Part shown: positions 1-8,395 of the stretch, one piece after another
How the letters are laid out: every line of letters starts with the position of its first letter
Numbering within the stretch: position 1 is the first letter of the stretch
Source: Kiritimatiellia bacterium
GTDB lineage: Bacteria; Verrucomicrobiota; Kiritimatiellia; RFP12; UBA1067
Length of the DNA: 19,452 nt
Reading direction: 5' to 3'
Assembly: GCA_017936245.1 (NCBI GenBank)
Contig: JAGBFY010000003.1
Location: 1-19,452, forward strand
Translations under genes and position numbers: made by a program
Notes under the pieces: generated by a model
The model's database searches: none
The model's input: only the letters and a program-made list of their open reading frames with translations
Told to the model about the DNA's origin: nothing

Positions 1-457
1 AGTAGCCTGCCAGAAACACAAGCGGGCCGCCGGGCGTGAACGTGGCGGGCGTCTGCGACTTGCCCGTCTGCTCGACGCCGTTCACCGTCCACTTGCCCGT
101 GTTGCCGTTGACGTTCACGACGTACAGGGTGCAGATGGCATTTTTGACGCTCGAGTATTTGGAGTTGGCTTTTTCCTCCCCGTAGTCCCAGCGCGGGCCA
201 GTACTGGAATTCACAAAGAGGCCAAAGGTTTTGTCGGAAATCGCATTTCGGTTGCAGAACATCCACTGGTTTCCGGTAATCATCTGACTGGTTCTGTACT
301 TCACCTCGACCGCATCCCTGCTGTCGAGCTTGAAGTCGGTCTGGACGTATTGTTCGCCGCCAGATTGCAGCGCATCCAGCTGCACGTATTCCGCCTGCGC
401 GGACACCGCACCTATCGCGGCGGCGCACAGCGCCAGTCTGATCGTTTTTGTTGTCAT
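1..457 (-). CDS. Exported protein with LamG-like beta-sandwich domain, 3' truncated by window edge
   Basis: The gene reads leftwards from an ATG at 457 and runs off the window after 152 codons. The N-terminus MTTKTIRLALCAAAIGAVSA is a typical Sec signal peptide: basic n-region, hydrophobic core and a small-residue cleavage site near residue 20-22. The mature start (EYVQLDALQSGGEQYVQTDF) matches the style of the 'sequence YIQSxGxQYIDTxF' jelly-roll domains common in surface proteins of gut Verrucomicrobiota and Bacteroidota. That domain assignment is from memory of the family. AAAGGAAA lies 7-8 nt upstream of the ATG, which decides this start. An in-frame ATG at 538 also has a GGGAG motif, but it would put a second signal-like segment in front. 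No catalytic residues can be named. The role is probably cell-surface or carbohydrate contact, by inference. Confidence 0.75.
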   Translation of the reverse strand, partial: MTTKTIRLALCAAAIGAVSAQAEYVQLDALQSGGEQYVQTDFKLDSRDAVEVKYRTSQMITGNQWMFCNRNAISDKTFGLFVNSSTGPRWDYGEEKANSKYSSVKNAICTLYVVNVNGNTGKWTVNGVEQTGKSQTPATFTPGGPLVFLAGY

Positions 458-538
458 TGCCGTATTTCCTTTCTTTGGGTTGGAAAAAACACGCGCGGCA
501 AGGACTGCCGTAGTCAAGCCTATCATTCTAATGTTCAT
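458..538 (-). other. In-frame upstream extension with its own start and signal-like segment
   Basis: An ATG at 538, preceded by GGGAGATGCGACG, opens 27 codons that run without a stop into the exported gene starting at 457. The segment MNIRMIGLTTAVLAARVFS itself looks like the beginning of a second signal peptide, but it has no cleavage site before reaching NPKKGNTA. It is either an alternative long start or the decapitated 5' end of another exported gene joined by deletion to the next one. The second reading is favoured because the neighbouring gene end (573-985) is also damaged. Confidence 0.4.
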
Positions 539-572
539 CGTCGCATCTCCCTATTTGTTTTATTCTTTGGTT

Positions 573-776
573 TTAGAGGTTGATATCCTTACAGGACGTG
601 CATACGGGGTAGCCCTGCACCTTGAAGCGTTCAATTAGCGGGTTCGCCGCGCTCCACATCTTCTTCCGCACTCCACCCGGAATAATCAGAGCATCGACAT
701 GGTCCAACGCACCTTCCGCTATCTGCTCTCCGGATACAAAGGTAACGTCCACTTCAGGCTTAGCGACAAGAGTCAA
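573..776 (-). pseudogene. Out-of-frame continuation of the glycosidase tail (BPL_N / class I amidotransferase-like piece)
   Basis: The 67 codons directly follow, in another frame, the region where the glycosidase ORF ends at 760. Joined across the shift the protein reads as a Rossmann-like glutaminase-type fold: RVAYYASEIDKVGDTRSL, then PEVDVTFVSGEQIAEG, then the strand-turn DALIIPGG and PVCTSC. This resembles the N-terminal domain of biotin-protein-ligase-like (BPL_N) or DJ-1/PfpI proteins. The fragment stops shortly after the position of the nucleophile elbow, so it is short for the family. A TTG at 776 with GGAG 6 nt upstream could start it as a separate coupled product. I think a frameshift plus truncation is more likely. 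Confidence 0.5.
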
Positions 777-2817
777 TGCATTCTCCTATGAGAGAGCGCG
801 TGTCGCCAACCTTGTCAATCTCGCTCGCGTAGTAGGCAACGCGCAACGGACACACCGACTTCTTCGGATAGGTGAAAGTAATTGCCCGCCCAACAAGAGG
901 CTTAAAACCGGCTCCCAACACATCATGCGTAGAGGGAAAATACTCTGGATGAGCAACGGACACAAGTACTTTGCCCTTTATGCGAACTGCATTCACGCCC
1001 CAACGGGCGATCCGCTCAACCATTGCTGGAGCGTCCGCCTTTTCAGGCAAGGCGGCAGGACCATAGAGATTTACGCCGAAAAAGCGGCGGCGTCCCGTCC
1101 TGTCCGCGAAATCACTGCCCTTGGCCGAAATGAAGCCGTCTGTTCCGGCAGGCTTGCGGTTCCGCGGGACGTCCCACAACTCCGGAAGCCCGGCGCCTTC
1201 CATCGCGAACGGGAACACGCGTTCAACCGATACATCCACCTGCGATCGGTCCAAGACCGCAAGCGGATAGTCCACCAGCGGAAGTCCTGAATATGTGACG
1301 GTTCCATCCGCTTCAGAACGGTATGAAATGGAATACACACCGCCGCGAAGCATATCGACAAGAACAGGTTCAGACGGTGCCAGCGCCTTCGGAACCGACA
1401 GCCGGGCGTCACACCGCGCCGTATAGCAGGTGCCGGTGTAGTTCCCCGAGAAGTCGAAGGCCGTGTAATAGACGAACAGCGGAGAACCGTTCTCCGCGCG
1501 GAACATCGTCGCCACAGTCGGCGCAGCCCCGTCGGACTTGGGCGTCAGTGACACGCCGGAGGCGTCAGCAGCCTTTGCCGTCGCCAAAAGCGCATTGTAA
1601 TGCCCAAAGGCATGATAGGACATCTTCGGTTCGTAGGTCCAGCCGTTCACGATGCCATGTTCTGCGGGATGGGACTTCGTCGTCGTGGCCATGGAGTAGT
1701 GACGGGATATGTCGGCCATCTGGAAGAAGGAGCTGCGGACGATCCCCGCCCTGCGATCGGTAACAAACCGTCTCAGAAGCCACTTTGCCTGATTCGCCTG
1801 GCTCTGCCACCCTTCCTTGCAAACCGTCTTTGGCCACCACAGCCAGTGCCCTGCCGGAAACCAGCTCGGAAAACCTGATTCGCCCTGCCATATCGCTATA
1901 TGTTTCCCGCCATGAGCGTCAATGACGCTCCGAACATCCTTGAGAACGGTCACGTAATCCTGAGAGCTGCCGGAGGCAATGCGTTGTTGGCGGCGAAGCA
2001 ACTCTGGCACGCGAGTATAGGCATGGCCGCACCAAAAGTCGATTGCAGCAGCTCCTCCCAGCTCAAAAAATTCCATCTCCCATTTGTTCAAGGCGGGAGA
2101 TGCAGTAGTTCCGCCTATCTTTGCATCGGGGATTTCATTTCGGATAATGCGACCGGTGAGTTTCACCAGTTCCAGATAATCTGCGGCGTTCGGCTTGCTC
2201 GGCTGCCAGAAATGCGACAGATTAGGTTCATTCCATATCTCCCAATGCGTCACCTTCCCTTTATAACGCACGGCCAATTCCCGTACATAAGCGCACCACG
2301 CCGCCTTGCACTCGTCTCCATATAGCGTGGGGACACACCCGACCGCCGCACCTGTGTAGCAGTTAGTCATGTAGAGTGTGTTCCCGAACGAAACGCTGAA
2401 CCAGGGCCTTATTCCGCGTTTGGTCAAATTGTCCACGATGCCGTCAAGAACAGCGAAATCATATTTGCCCTTCTCTTTTTCGCAACGGCTCCACATCGTT
2501 TGACAACGAGCCCACTTGATACCAGTATCGGCAAGCGTATCATAACAGCGATCAGGATCGAAAAGCCCCCTGTCTATGCATTCAAAGCCGATGGAGGCGT
2601 TCGACGAATCCGGCAATTCGGCCGACTTCGGCACTGCAAGCGAACCGATCCTCTTCATCCCCGGAATCGGAGAATCAAAAATTTTCGCCGCCGTCATGCC
2701 GCAGTCAATTCCCGGCTTTTCCCCTGAAGCCGGGATTGGCGCGCCAAACCACGGCTCTTCGACGGCGCCGGAACAGGAAAACGCAACGAGAAGTGATGCA
2801 ACAAAAACTCGTGACAT
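760..2817 (-). CDS. Exported clan GH-A glycoside hydrolase with mosaic C-terminus
   Basis: The start is ATG 2817 (MSRVFVASLLVAFSCSGA, a signal peptide) with GAGAGG 9 nt upstream. An in-frame ATG 21 nt earlier lacks a good site. Residues about 45-460 form a TIM-barrel glycosidase of GH5/GH39 type. WEIWNEPN near residue 190 carries the acid/base Glu, and IWQGESGFPSW near residue 310 carries the probable nucleophile Glu. A short beta-sandwich follows to about residue 545. Residues about 550-611 (RRFFGVNLYGP to WGVNAVRI) look like the beginning of a second cellulase-like barrel. This breaks off into GKVLVSVAHPE, which looks like the end of a BPL_N-type domain, followed by the start of another such domain. 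The frame is then lost at about 780. The gene lies 41 nt after the LamG gene and is the last in its operon. It probably cleaves an extracellular polysaccharide; the substrate is unknown. Confidence 0.8.
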   Translation of the reverse strand: MSRVFVASLLVAFSCSGAVEEPWFGAPIPASGEKPGIDCGMTAAKIFDSPIPGMKRIGSLAVPKSAELPDSSNASIGFECIDRGLFDPDRCYDTLADTGIKWARCQTMWSRCEKEKGKYDFAVLDGIVDNLTKRGIRPWFSVSFGNTLYMTNCYTGAAVGCVPTLYGDECKAAWCAYVRELAVRYKGKVTHWEIWNEPNLSHFWQPSKPNAADYLELVKLTGRIIRNEIPDAKIGGTTASPALNKWEMEFFELGGAAAIDFWCGHAYTRVPELLRRQQRIASGSSQDYVTVLKDVRSVIDAHGGKHIAIWQGESGFPSWFPAGHWLWWPKTVCKEGWQSQANQAKWLLRRFVTDRRAGIVRSSFFQMADISRHYSMATTTKSHPAEHGIVNGWTYEPKMSYHAFGHYNALLATAKAADASGVSLTPKSDGAAPTVATMFRAENGSPLFVYYTAFDFSGNYTGTCYTARCDARLSVPKALAPSEPVLVDMLRGGVYSISYRSEADGTVTYSGLPLVDYPLAVLDRSQVDVSVERVFPFAMEGAGLPELWDVPRNRKPAGTDGFISAKGSDFADRTGRRRFFGVNLYGPAALPEKADAPAMVERIARWGVNAVRIKGKVLVSVAHPEYFPSTHDVLGAGFKPLVGRAITFTYPKKSVCPLRVAYYASEIDKVGDTRSLIGECIDSCR

Positions 2818-2858
2818 GATGTACAACCTCTCTTTCATCTGTATCTCTGAAAACCTTC

Positions 2859-4460
2859 TTATTGGACAATGACAGTCGTGCCATACCGGCCTCTGCGCAT
2901 AAACTCATCGACCGAAAGTACGCCTCTGGATATTCGCAATTCGTCAATCCACCCTGTAAAACCGGCTTTTGACACTGAAGATCTGCCTATACCCAGACAG
3001 CTGCCTTTTTCATAGTTCAGAGAACCGGTCAACAACCGGTCAGCTCCTACCTGCTTGTAGTTGTCATACATCCTCAGTGTGATACCACCTTCCCGTTGAG
3101 CTATCGTCACAGCCACATGATGCCATTCGCCGTCAAGAAACGTGTTACCAAATTCTCTAGCTTGGTTTTCTGTCGTTGTTGTATCGATACGCATCATTAT
3201 CTGGGATGCATCTCTGTTCAAACCTATGTTCCAGACAGGATGGAACCCCGGATTGGTGTAAGACTTTCCTAATCTCACAATACTTGCATAATTGCTCGCC
3301 GCCTGATATTTCATGAAGAACTCAATCGTCATCTCAGGAGACTCAAGATTCGGACAATGAGGATAGGTGATGGTGCTGTCCTTCAAAAACACGGAACTTG
3401 CATTCGGTTTGCGAATCTCATTTCCCAATCTGTCGCCGATGCGTTCGTAAGGAACATCCTGCGCATCAAAACCCGGAAGGCTCGGAGAGCCCTCGGTATC
3501 CACCCTGCCCTCGACCCCCGTAAACTCCGGGATGGACATCGTTGTTTCGACACCAAGGTCTCCTTCAAACCCGGCGTGAAAAAGCGTCTTCTCCAAATTG
3601 ACCGATTTCATATGCAGAAATTGATTCGGCTGAAGTGCTTTATCCGAAATTCGGACTTCGTCGATAAAGCCACCCGATACGTAGTATCCCATTTGGGATG
3701 CACCTATGTATAGAGGCGCGTCATCCTTATAATGCAGATTGCCGGTAAGAGTAACAGATTTCGCCAACAATCCATCCACATACAATTTAGCGGCCTTACC
3801 GTTGACCGTAAGCGCCACATGATGCCAGCGGTCATCCAGAATAGACGTAGAGCTCTCAAATTTTCCGATTCCGGTCGTATCCATCAGGGTTCCTGATGAA
3901 TCGTACACGTTGACATACGGCTTGCCTCCGGACGTAAGGCAAATAGAATATGTGAACTTCCCTGTGCCTGTAGACTGCTTCGCAACCAATTGGTAGCCAT
4001 TATTCGTACGCGATGTGAGTCGAACCGGGAAAACGAAGAATTCGACGGTAACGGCAGAAAGACTCAAGGATGAATCAGAGGCCACCTGAACACATCCGCC
4101 ATATCTGGCAGGCTTATCGTTTGCGTCGTCGTCCGCATATGTGAAGAACAGCGAACCCCTGTTCTCATTCTTCATGCCGCCGACGGGATCTATCACATAC
4201 ATCGTATCGTCTATATTGTTTGTCGCAACAGGCATTAATTCCGGTAAGTTACCCAGCGTAGTGTATTTTGTTGTGCCAGGCTCCCCGACTGAATATGGCG
4301 TCCCCGACAGCTTCGTCGAATCAACCGAATTCAAGAATCTAACTTCAGAAGTCACCGGCACACCAGGCGCCACCTCATCGAAGTGATACCAAGCGATCGT
4401 ATCAGCTCTAAGTACACATGCCGTCAATGTCAATGCAGCAAAGATAGCGCTGTTTTTCAT
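2859..4460 (-). CDS. Exported protein with two LamG / concanavalin-like domains
   Basis: This is a 533-aa protein starting MKNSAIFAALTLTACVLRAD, a Sec signal peptide with cleavage near residue 19-20. AGGAAGGAG lies 7 nt upstream of the ATG, a strong ribosome site. Two LamG jelly-roll domains are visible, at roughly residues 90-290 and 310-525. Each has the family signatures: DDRWHHVALTV with GGFIDEVRIS in the first, DGEWHHVAVTI with GWIDELRIS in the second. LamG domains bind carbohydrate or protein, and no enzymatic motif is visible. The gene sits between the sugar-acid dehydratase (28 nt upstream) and the secreted glycosidase (41 nt downstream). A role as a surface glycan-binding partner of that glycosidase is a reasonable inference. 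Confidence 0.85.
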   Translation of the reverse strand: MKNSAIFAALTLTACVLRADTIAWYHFDEVAPGVPVTSEVRFLNSVDSTKLSGTPYSVGEPGTTKYTTLGNLPELMPVATNNIDDTMYVIDPVGGMKNENRGSLFFTYADDDANDKPARYGGCVQVASDSSLSLSAVTVEFFVFPVRLTSRTNNGYQLVAKQSTGTGKFTYSICLTSGGKPYVNVYDSSGTLMDTTGIGKFESSTSILDDRWHHVALTVNGKAAKLYVDGLLAKSVTLTGNLHYKDDAPLYIGASQMGYYVSGGFIDEVRISDKALQPNQFLHMKSVNLEKTLFHAGFEGDLGVETTMSIPEFTGVEGRVDTEGSPSLPGFDAQDVPYERIGDRLGNEIRKPNASSVFLKDSTITYPHCPNLESPEMTIEFFMKYQAASNYASIVRLGKSYTNPGFHPVWNIGLNRDASQIMMRIDTTTTENQAREFGNTFLDGEWHHVAVTIAQREGGITLRMYDNYKQVGADRLLTGSLNYEKGSCLGIGRSSVSKAGFTGWIDELRISRGVLSVDEFMRRGRYGTTVIVQ

Positions 4461-4488
4461 TTCTATTCTCCTTCCTTTACCGGACCAT

Positions 4489-5682
4489 TTAAAACACTGG
4501 GTTGTTGCAGTCGAGACCGTCGAAAAAGTAGAACGTGTCGCCCTTGGGTCGGATGTCGGTCAGCGTTCCCGTGTAGTGGCGGAGAATCCGCGGCGTATAT
4601 GGACGCTTCTCGATCTCATCGACATTGACGTCGATTCCGAGACCGGGCTTGTCGCCGATCACCAGATATCCATCCTCGAACTTCACATTCTCGTTCGTGA
4701 TGAGCTTGCGAAAACTTCCGTCCGTGAGCATCATCTCGTGGATGAGGAAGTTCGGCGTCGTTGCGGCAAGCTGGAGAATCGCCGCATTGGATATCGGACC
4801 GGACGGATTGTGGAAACTCACAGGGACGTGATTCGCCTCGCACATCGCCGCGACCTTCTTCGATGTGAGAAGTCCCATGTTGTGAAAGATGTCCGGCTGG
4901 GCGATGTCCACACAGTTCCTGCGCAGGACGTCGTTCCATGCATACATTCCGTAGAACCGCTCTCCGGCGGCAACCGGGACCGCGCTGTGGTCGCGAACCC
5001 AGGCGAGCGATTCGTTGTTGTCCGGAACGACAGGCTCCTCCATCAGCATCGGCTTAAACGGGGCAAGCTCCTTCGAAGCGGCGACAGCTGTATAATGGTT
5101 AAAGCGGCCGTGACATTCGATGAGAATCTCCATCTCAGGCCCGACCGCCTCGCGCACAGCCCCGACAACGGCGACGGCATGGTCCATCTCCTCACGCGAA
5201 AGTGTCATGTGCGCCTTGCCGAACGGATCCCACTTGAGTGCCTTCACACCGAGCGCCTTAACCTTCCTTGCGGCGGCGGCGAAATCCTCAGGTTCGCGCG
5301 CCCCCACAAACCATGCGTTCGCATACATCTTCACTCTGTCGCGCATCTTGCCGCCGAGAAGCGCATGGACCGGCACGCCATAATGCTTGCCGGCAATATC
5401 CCAGCACGCTATCTCGATTCCAGCAAGGGCGCTCATCATCACGGGGCCGCCCTTCCAATAGCTGTCGCGGTAGACCTCAAAGAGCATCTTCTCGACTTCA
5501 AGAGGGTTGCGTCCCACGATAAGACGCTTGTAGTCCGCCACGCAGCCTTCAAGCGCCATTTCCTGTGTGCCGAGGGTCGCTTCGCCCCATCCGTACAGAC
5601 CTTCATCGGTTTCGACCTTTATGAAAGCCCAATTCGTCCTGAAAGCATCAAGCGTGTAGATTTTAATGTCTGTGATTTTCAT
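4489..5682 (-). CDS. Enolase-superfamily sugar-acid dehydratase (mandelate racemase / DgoD-like)
   Basis: This is a 397-aa, full-length member of the mandelate racemase / muconate-lactonizing enzyme family. The N-terminal capping domain spans about residues 1-120 and the barrel follows. Metal-ligand candidates sit at the ends of successive barrel strands: E189 with H191 in IECHGRFN, E215/E216 in LMEEP and E241 in AGERFY. The QPD motif (D264) and H291 (VSFHNPSGP) match the catalytic His-Asp dyad of the galactonate/gluconate dehydratase group, and KWDPFG (150-155) is also typical of it. The reaction is expected to be dehydration of an aldonic acid to a 2-keto-3-deoxy acid, but the exact sugar cannot be read from sequence. 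It starts 11 nt after the aldolase stop with no purine-rich site in front, so translational coupling is likely. The downstream aldolase step is encoded by the neighbouring gene. Confidence 0.85.
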   Translation of the reverse strand: MKITDIKIYTLDAFRTNWAFIKVETDEGLYGWGEATLGTQEMALEGCVADYKRLIVGRNPLEVEKMLFEVYRDSYWKGGPVMMSALAGIEIACWDIAGKHYGVPVHALLGGKMRDRVKMYANAWFVGAREPEDFAAAARKVKALGVKALKWDPFGKAHMTLSREEMDHAVAVVGAVREAVGPEMEILIECHGRFNHYTAVAASKELAPFKPMLMEEPVVPDNNESLAWVRDHSAVPVAAGERFYGMYAWNDVLRRNCVDIAQPDIFHNMGLLTSKKVAAMCEANHVPVSFHNPSGPISNAAILQLAATTPNFLIHEMMLTDGSFRKLITNENVKFEDGYLVIGDKPGLGIDVNVDEIEKRPYTPRILRHYTGTLTDIRPKGDTFYFFDGLDCNNPVF

Positions 5683-5693
5683 AAGGTTAGTCG

Positions 5694-6350
5694 TTAGTTG
5701 TCGGTTGCTAAAATCGCCTCAATGTGATCCTTGGCGAGTTTCTTGATTCCTTCGTAGTCCTCCGCCTCGACAAGGTCAGGACGGAATATCGTAATCCCCG
5801 TGCCGACAGCCATTAGCCCGCGCGAAAGAAACTCAGGGATGGTTTTGGGATTCACGCCGCCCGTCGCCATGAGAGGTATGTGCGGAAGCGGACCTTTCAG
5901 GTTCTGGATGTAATGGTAGCCAAGATCGTCCGCAGGGAAGAGCTTCACTATATCCGCGCCGAGCGCATACGCCCTTTTGATCTCCGTCGGCGTCATTGCT
6001 CCCGGAATGGATACCATCCCGAGACGTTTCGTCTCGGCAATCACCTCCGGATCGGAATCCGGACTCACTATGAAGGTGGCGCCCGCATCGTGCGCGGCGC
6101 GGACCTCATCGACGGAGAGCACGGTCCCCGCGCCGATCGCCATCCTTGATCCGAACTCCTTCACCAGTGCGGCGATCTTGTCAGCGTTCTCCGCCACGCA
6201 GTCCTCCCGGCGATGGTCGAACGTCGATTCAAATACGGTTACACCCGCATCGGCTATAGCCCCGACCCCTTTGACGAGAACGTCTTTGCGCACTCCCCGG
6301 GCCAGAACCATCAGGCGGTCGCGATTGAGCATCCCGATTACATTCATCAT
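5694..6350 (-). CDS. 2-keto-3-deoxy-6-phosphogluconate / -galactonate aldolase family (KdgA/DgoA-like)
   Basis: This is a 218-aa class I aldolase of the KDPG family, close to the usual 200-215 residues. Numbering from ATG 6350: E41 in VFES is the likely catalytic acid/base, GAGT is at 73-76, SIPGAMTPTE at 114-123, and K136 in DIVKLFPAD is the Schiff-base lysine. MATGGVN lies at 161-167. The start is set by a 4-nt ATGA overlap with the end of the SDR gene and by GGGAG a few nt upstream; the second ATG at 6347 is equally possible. The frame is open further upstream, but only inside the SDR gene. It should cleave the keto-deoxy acid made by the adjacent dehydratase, giving pyruvate and an aldehyde. 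Whether the substrate is phosphorylated is unclear because no sugar kinase is seen in the operon. Confidence 0.88.
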   Translation of the reverse strand: MMNVIGMLNRDRLMVLARGVRKDVLVKGVGAIADAGVTVFESTFDHRREDCVAENADKIAALVKEFGSRMAIGAGTVLSVDEVRAAHDAGATFIVSPDSDPEVIAETKRLGMVSIPGAMTPTEIKRAYALGADIVKLFPADDLGYHYIQNLKGPLPHIPLMATGGVNPKTIPEFLSRGLMAVGTGITIFRPDLVEAEDYEGIKKLAKDHIEAILATDN

Positions 6351-7168
6351 TTCTTCTCCCAATACTTCACGTTGTAGGGATCGTTTGCGATCCAGTCCTT
6401 GTTGTACTGCAGAAGGCAAACACCGATTCCGCTGTCCACCGGAATCTCGGCGCCCGTTATCGTCTTTGCCGCATCCGAACACAGGAACGCGACAGCGGCT
6501 GCGATCTCTTCCGGGCTTGATTCCTTTCCTGCCGGGTAGCGGTCGCGCCGTTCCTGCACCTGCTCGTCGGTAAGCGAATCCCAGCGGTCAGTGCGCACAG
6601 CTCCGGCAAGGATGGCGTTCGCCCTGATTCCGAGGCATCCCAACTCGACGGCAAGCGAGCGCACCATGCCGCCGAGCGCCGCCTTCGAGATTGTGTACAG
6701 CGCGCGCGCAGGGACCGACTTGGCGGCATGGCAGCTGGAAATGAAAACGACCGAACCGCCCTCTTTCATCAGCTTCGCCGATTCCTGAACACCGAAAAAC
6801 GCGGCTCTCGCATTTGCGTTCATCACGGCATCCCAGTCCGCTTCGGTGGAATTCAGCACGGACATCCCAACACCAAGATTCGCGGCATTACTCACGAACG
6901 CATCAAGCCGTCCGAACCTTTCGGCGACGGCCGCGAATGCGGCACGTATGTCCTGCACGCTAACCGGATCCATGACCACGCCAAGCACATCCACCAAAGG
7001 ACATTCAGCCTTGATCTTTGCCGCCGCAGTCTCTGCGGACATGGCATCACGGCTTGTCACCACGACGTTCCAGCCGTCCGCCGCAAAACGGCGCGCTATC
7101 GCAAAGCCTGTATTTTTCGTCGCACCGGTGACGAGCATTGTTTTCCGTATATTCTGCACAGCCATCAT
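6347..7168 (-). CDS. Short-chain dehydrogenase/reductase (classical SDR)
   Basis: This is a 273-aa NAD(P)-dependent oxidoreductase. The cofactor motif TGATKNTG covers residues 14-21, NAAN lies at 94-97, a catalytic Ser is at 144/145 (FISS), and the YxxxK pair is Y158 and K162. The C-terminal PVDSGIGV follows the family's usual 'DGG' strand. The C-terminus then extends by about 20 residues (LQYNKDWIANDPYNVKYWEKK), which is often seen in SDRs acting on sugars or sugar acids. The ATG overlaps the MFS stop (ATGA), and its own stop overlaps the aldolase start, so the three are translationally coupled. A role oxidising a sugar, or interconverting a keto sugar acid, before dehydration is inferred from context. 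A KduD- or gluconate-5-dehydrogenase-like activity is an alternative. Confidence 0.88.
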   Translation of the reverse strand: MMAVQNIRKTMLVTGATKNTGFAIARRFAADGWNVVVTSRDAMSAETAAAKIKAECPLVDVLGVVMDPVSVQDIRAAFAAVAERFGRLDAFVSNAANLGVGMSVLNSTEADWDAVMNANARAAFFGVQESAKLMKEGGSVVFISSCHAAKSVPARALYTISKAALGGMVRSLAVELGCLGIRANAILAGAVRTDRWDSLTDEQVQERRDRYPAGKESSPEEIAAAVAFLCSDAAKTITGAEIPVDSGIGVCLLQYNKDWIANDPYNVKYWEKK

Positions 7169-8379
7169 TTTTCCACTCTATATCTGTTGAAAAGCCTGAA
7201 GTACGAATACGTCATCATCGCAGCCGCGATGACGAGAACCGCTCCGAGCGCGGCAAAGCCGACCTCAAATCCTCTCACGCCCCATTTCTGCGAAATGAAG
7301 CCGAAGAGAATCGGAGCGAACGATCCGATTACATAGGCGAACACGTTCACGAAACCGACAGCGGACGCACGGCTTTCCGCCGGGACCACGTCAAATATCG
7401 ATGGAAACGAATTGGCCTGGAAAAGTCCGCGAACGATTCCCCAACCGGTAAGCATCGCAAAACATATCCCCGCCGTTGGAGCGAAGCTGAACACCGCAAA
7501 AAGAGGGATTGCCGCAAGCAGAGAACCTATCTGAAGCCCAAGACGGAAACGCGGACCTTTGCGCACGAAATAGTCCGTTATCACACCGGCGCAAAGCACG
7601 GTGACCATCGCGGCGAGATTGGGTCCTAACATCACGCCCTTTCCGACAGCGCCGACATCCATCGAAAACTTTTCGGCTATGAACGTCGGAGCCCAGCTCA
7701 TGCAGGCGTTCGCCGAAAAGATGAGCGCGACATACCCTGAACCGGCGCAAAGCGCGGCGGGATTTCCGAAGAACGCCTTCATGCCGTCCGAAATGCTCTT
7801 CTTTTTTGATGTGGCCGCCATTGCCGCGTTTCGCCAATAGACGGCGGTGAACGCCAGACCGACAAGAACCGTTGCGCCGCCAAAGATGAAGTACACCCAC
7901 CGCCAGGAGCCGAAACAACCGAGAATCACGGCGACAAGCGCACCGGAGGTAAGCATGCCCGTGTACATCGCTCCTTGATGCAATGCCAACGCAGTCGTCT
8001 GAGTGGATTTGTGTTCATCGGCCATGAGTGCGTAAGCCGAAGGACCGTAGAACGTCTGCACCGCAGTGCAGGCCACAGAGCGCAGAAGGATGAAACCGAT
8101 AAGACCACCGGCAAAACCCGTCAGAAATGTAAGCAGTCCCCACCCAAGAATCGCACACGCTATCACGCGGTTTCTGGGGCACCTGTCACCGGCGAAGCCG
8201 GATATCGGCATCATAACCGCAATCATCCAGTAGAGAACGGTATCGACTAGACCAATCTGAAGCTTGTTCAAACCGGTCTCTTCCTGAATAAGCGGCACAA
8301 GCAACCCGAAGAGCTGCCGGTCCGACATGTAGAAGAAGAATGCCAGACACAAAAACGCCAATGTCATCCACTTTTTCAT
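7165..8379 (-). CDS. Major facilitator superfamily transporter, sugar/sugar-acid type
   Basis: This is a 404-residue protein with about twelve hydrophobic segments, the normal MFS size. SGFAGDRCPRNRV between segments 2 and 3 is the loop 2-3 GxxxDrxGrR-type motif. The style (MKKWMTLAFLCLAFFFYMSD at the start, long central loop around ATSKKKSISDG) is that of the anion:cation symporter / hexuronate group. ATG 8379 is chosen because it begins the first membrane segment. A GTG at 8409 is in frame, but its codons overlap the TATAAT promoter box. No clear Shine-Dalgarno is seen; the leader would be only about 10 nt. It is the first gene of the catabolic operon and is divergent from the regulator. 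It probably imports the substrate of the downstream enzymes. Confidence 0.85.
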   Translation of the reverse strand: MKKWMTLAFLCLAFFFYMSDRQLFGLLVPLIQEETGLNKLQIGLVDTVLYWMIAVMMPISGFAGDRCPRNRVIACAILGWGLLTFLTGFAGGLIGFILLRSVACTAVQTFYGPSAYALMADEHKSTQTTALALHQGAMYTGMLTSGALVAVILGCFGSWRWVYFIFGGATVLVGLAFTAVYWRNAAMAATSKKKSISDGMKAFFGNPAALCAGSGYVALIFSANACMSWAPTFIAEKFSMDVGAVGKGVMLGPNLAAMVTVLCAGVITDYFVRKGPRFRLGLQIGSLLAAIPLFAVFSFAPTAGICFAMLTGWGIVRGLFQANSFPSIFDVVPAESRASAVGFVNVFAYVIGSFAPILFGFISQKWGVRGFEVGFAALGAVLVIAAAMMTYSYFRLFNRYRVEK

Positions 8380-8395
8380 AGCTTTGATGTTGCAT

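Noticed and set aside
622..1290. A 222-codon plus-strand open frame
   Set aside because: It is antisense to the glycosidase tail, has low-complexity composition and no ribosome site.
4576..5697. A 373-codon plus-strand open frame
   Set aside because: It is exactly antisense to the well-supported dehydratase gene, has no family signature, is very rich in His/Arg/Leu, and arises from codon bias of the real gene.
6351..6482. 44-codon N-terminal extension of the aldolase
   Set aside because: It lies entirely inside the SDR gene in another frame. The ATGA overlap and GGGAG site support the start at 6350.
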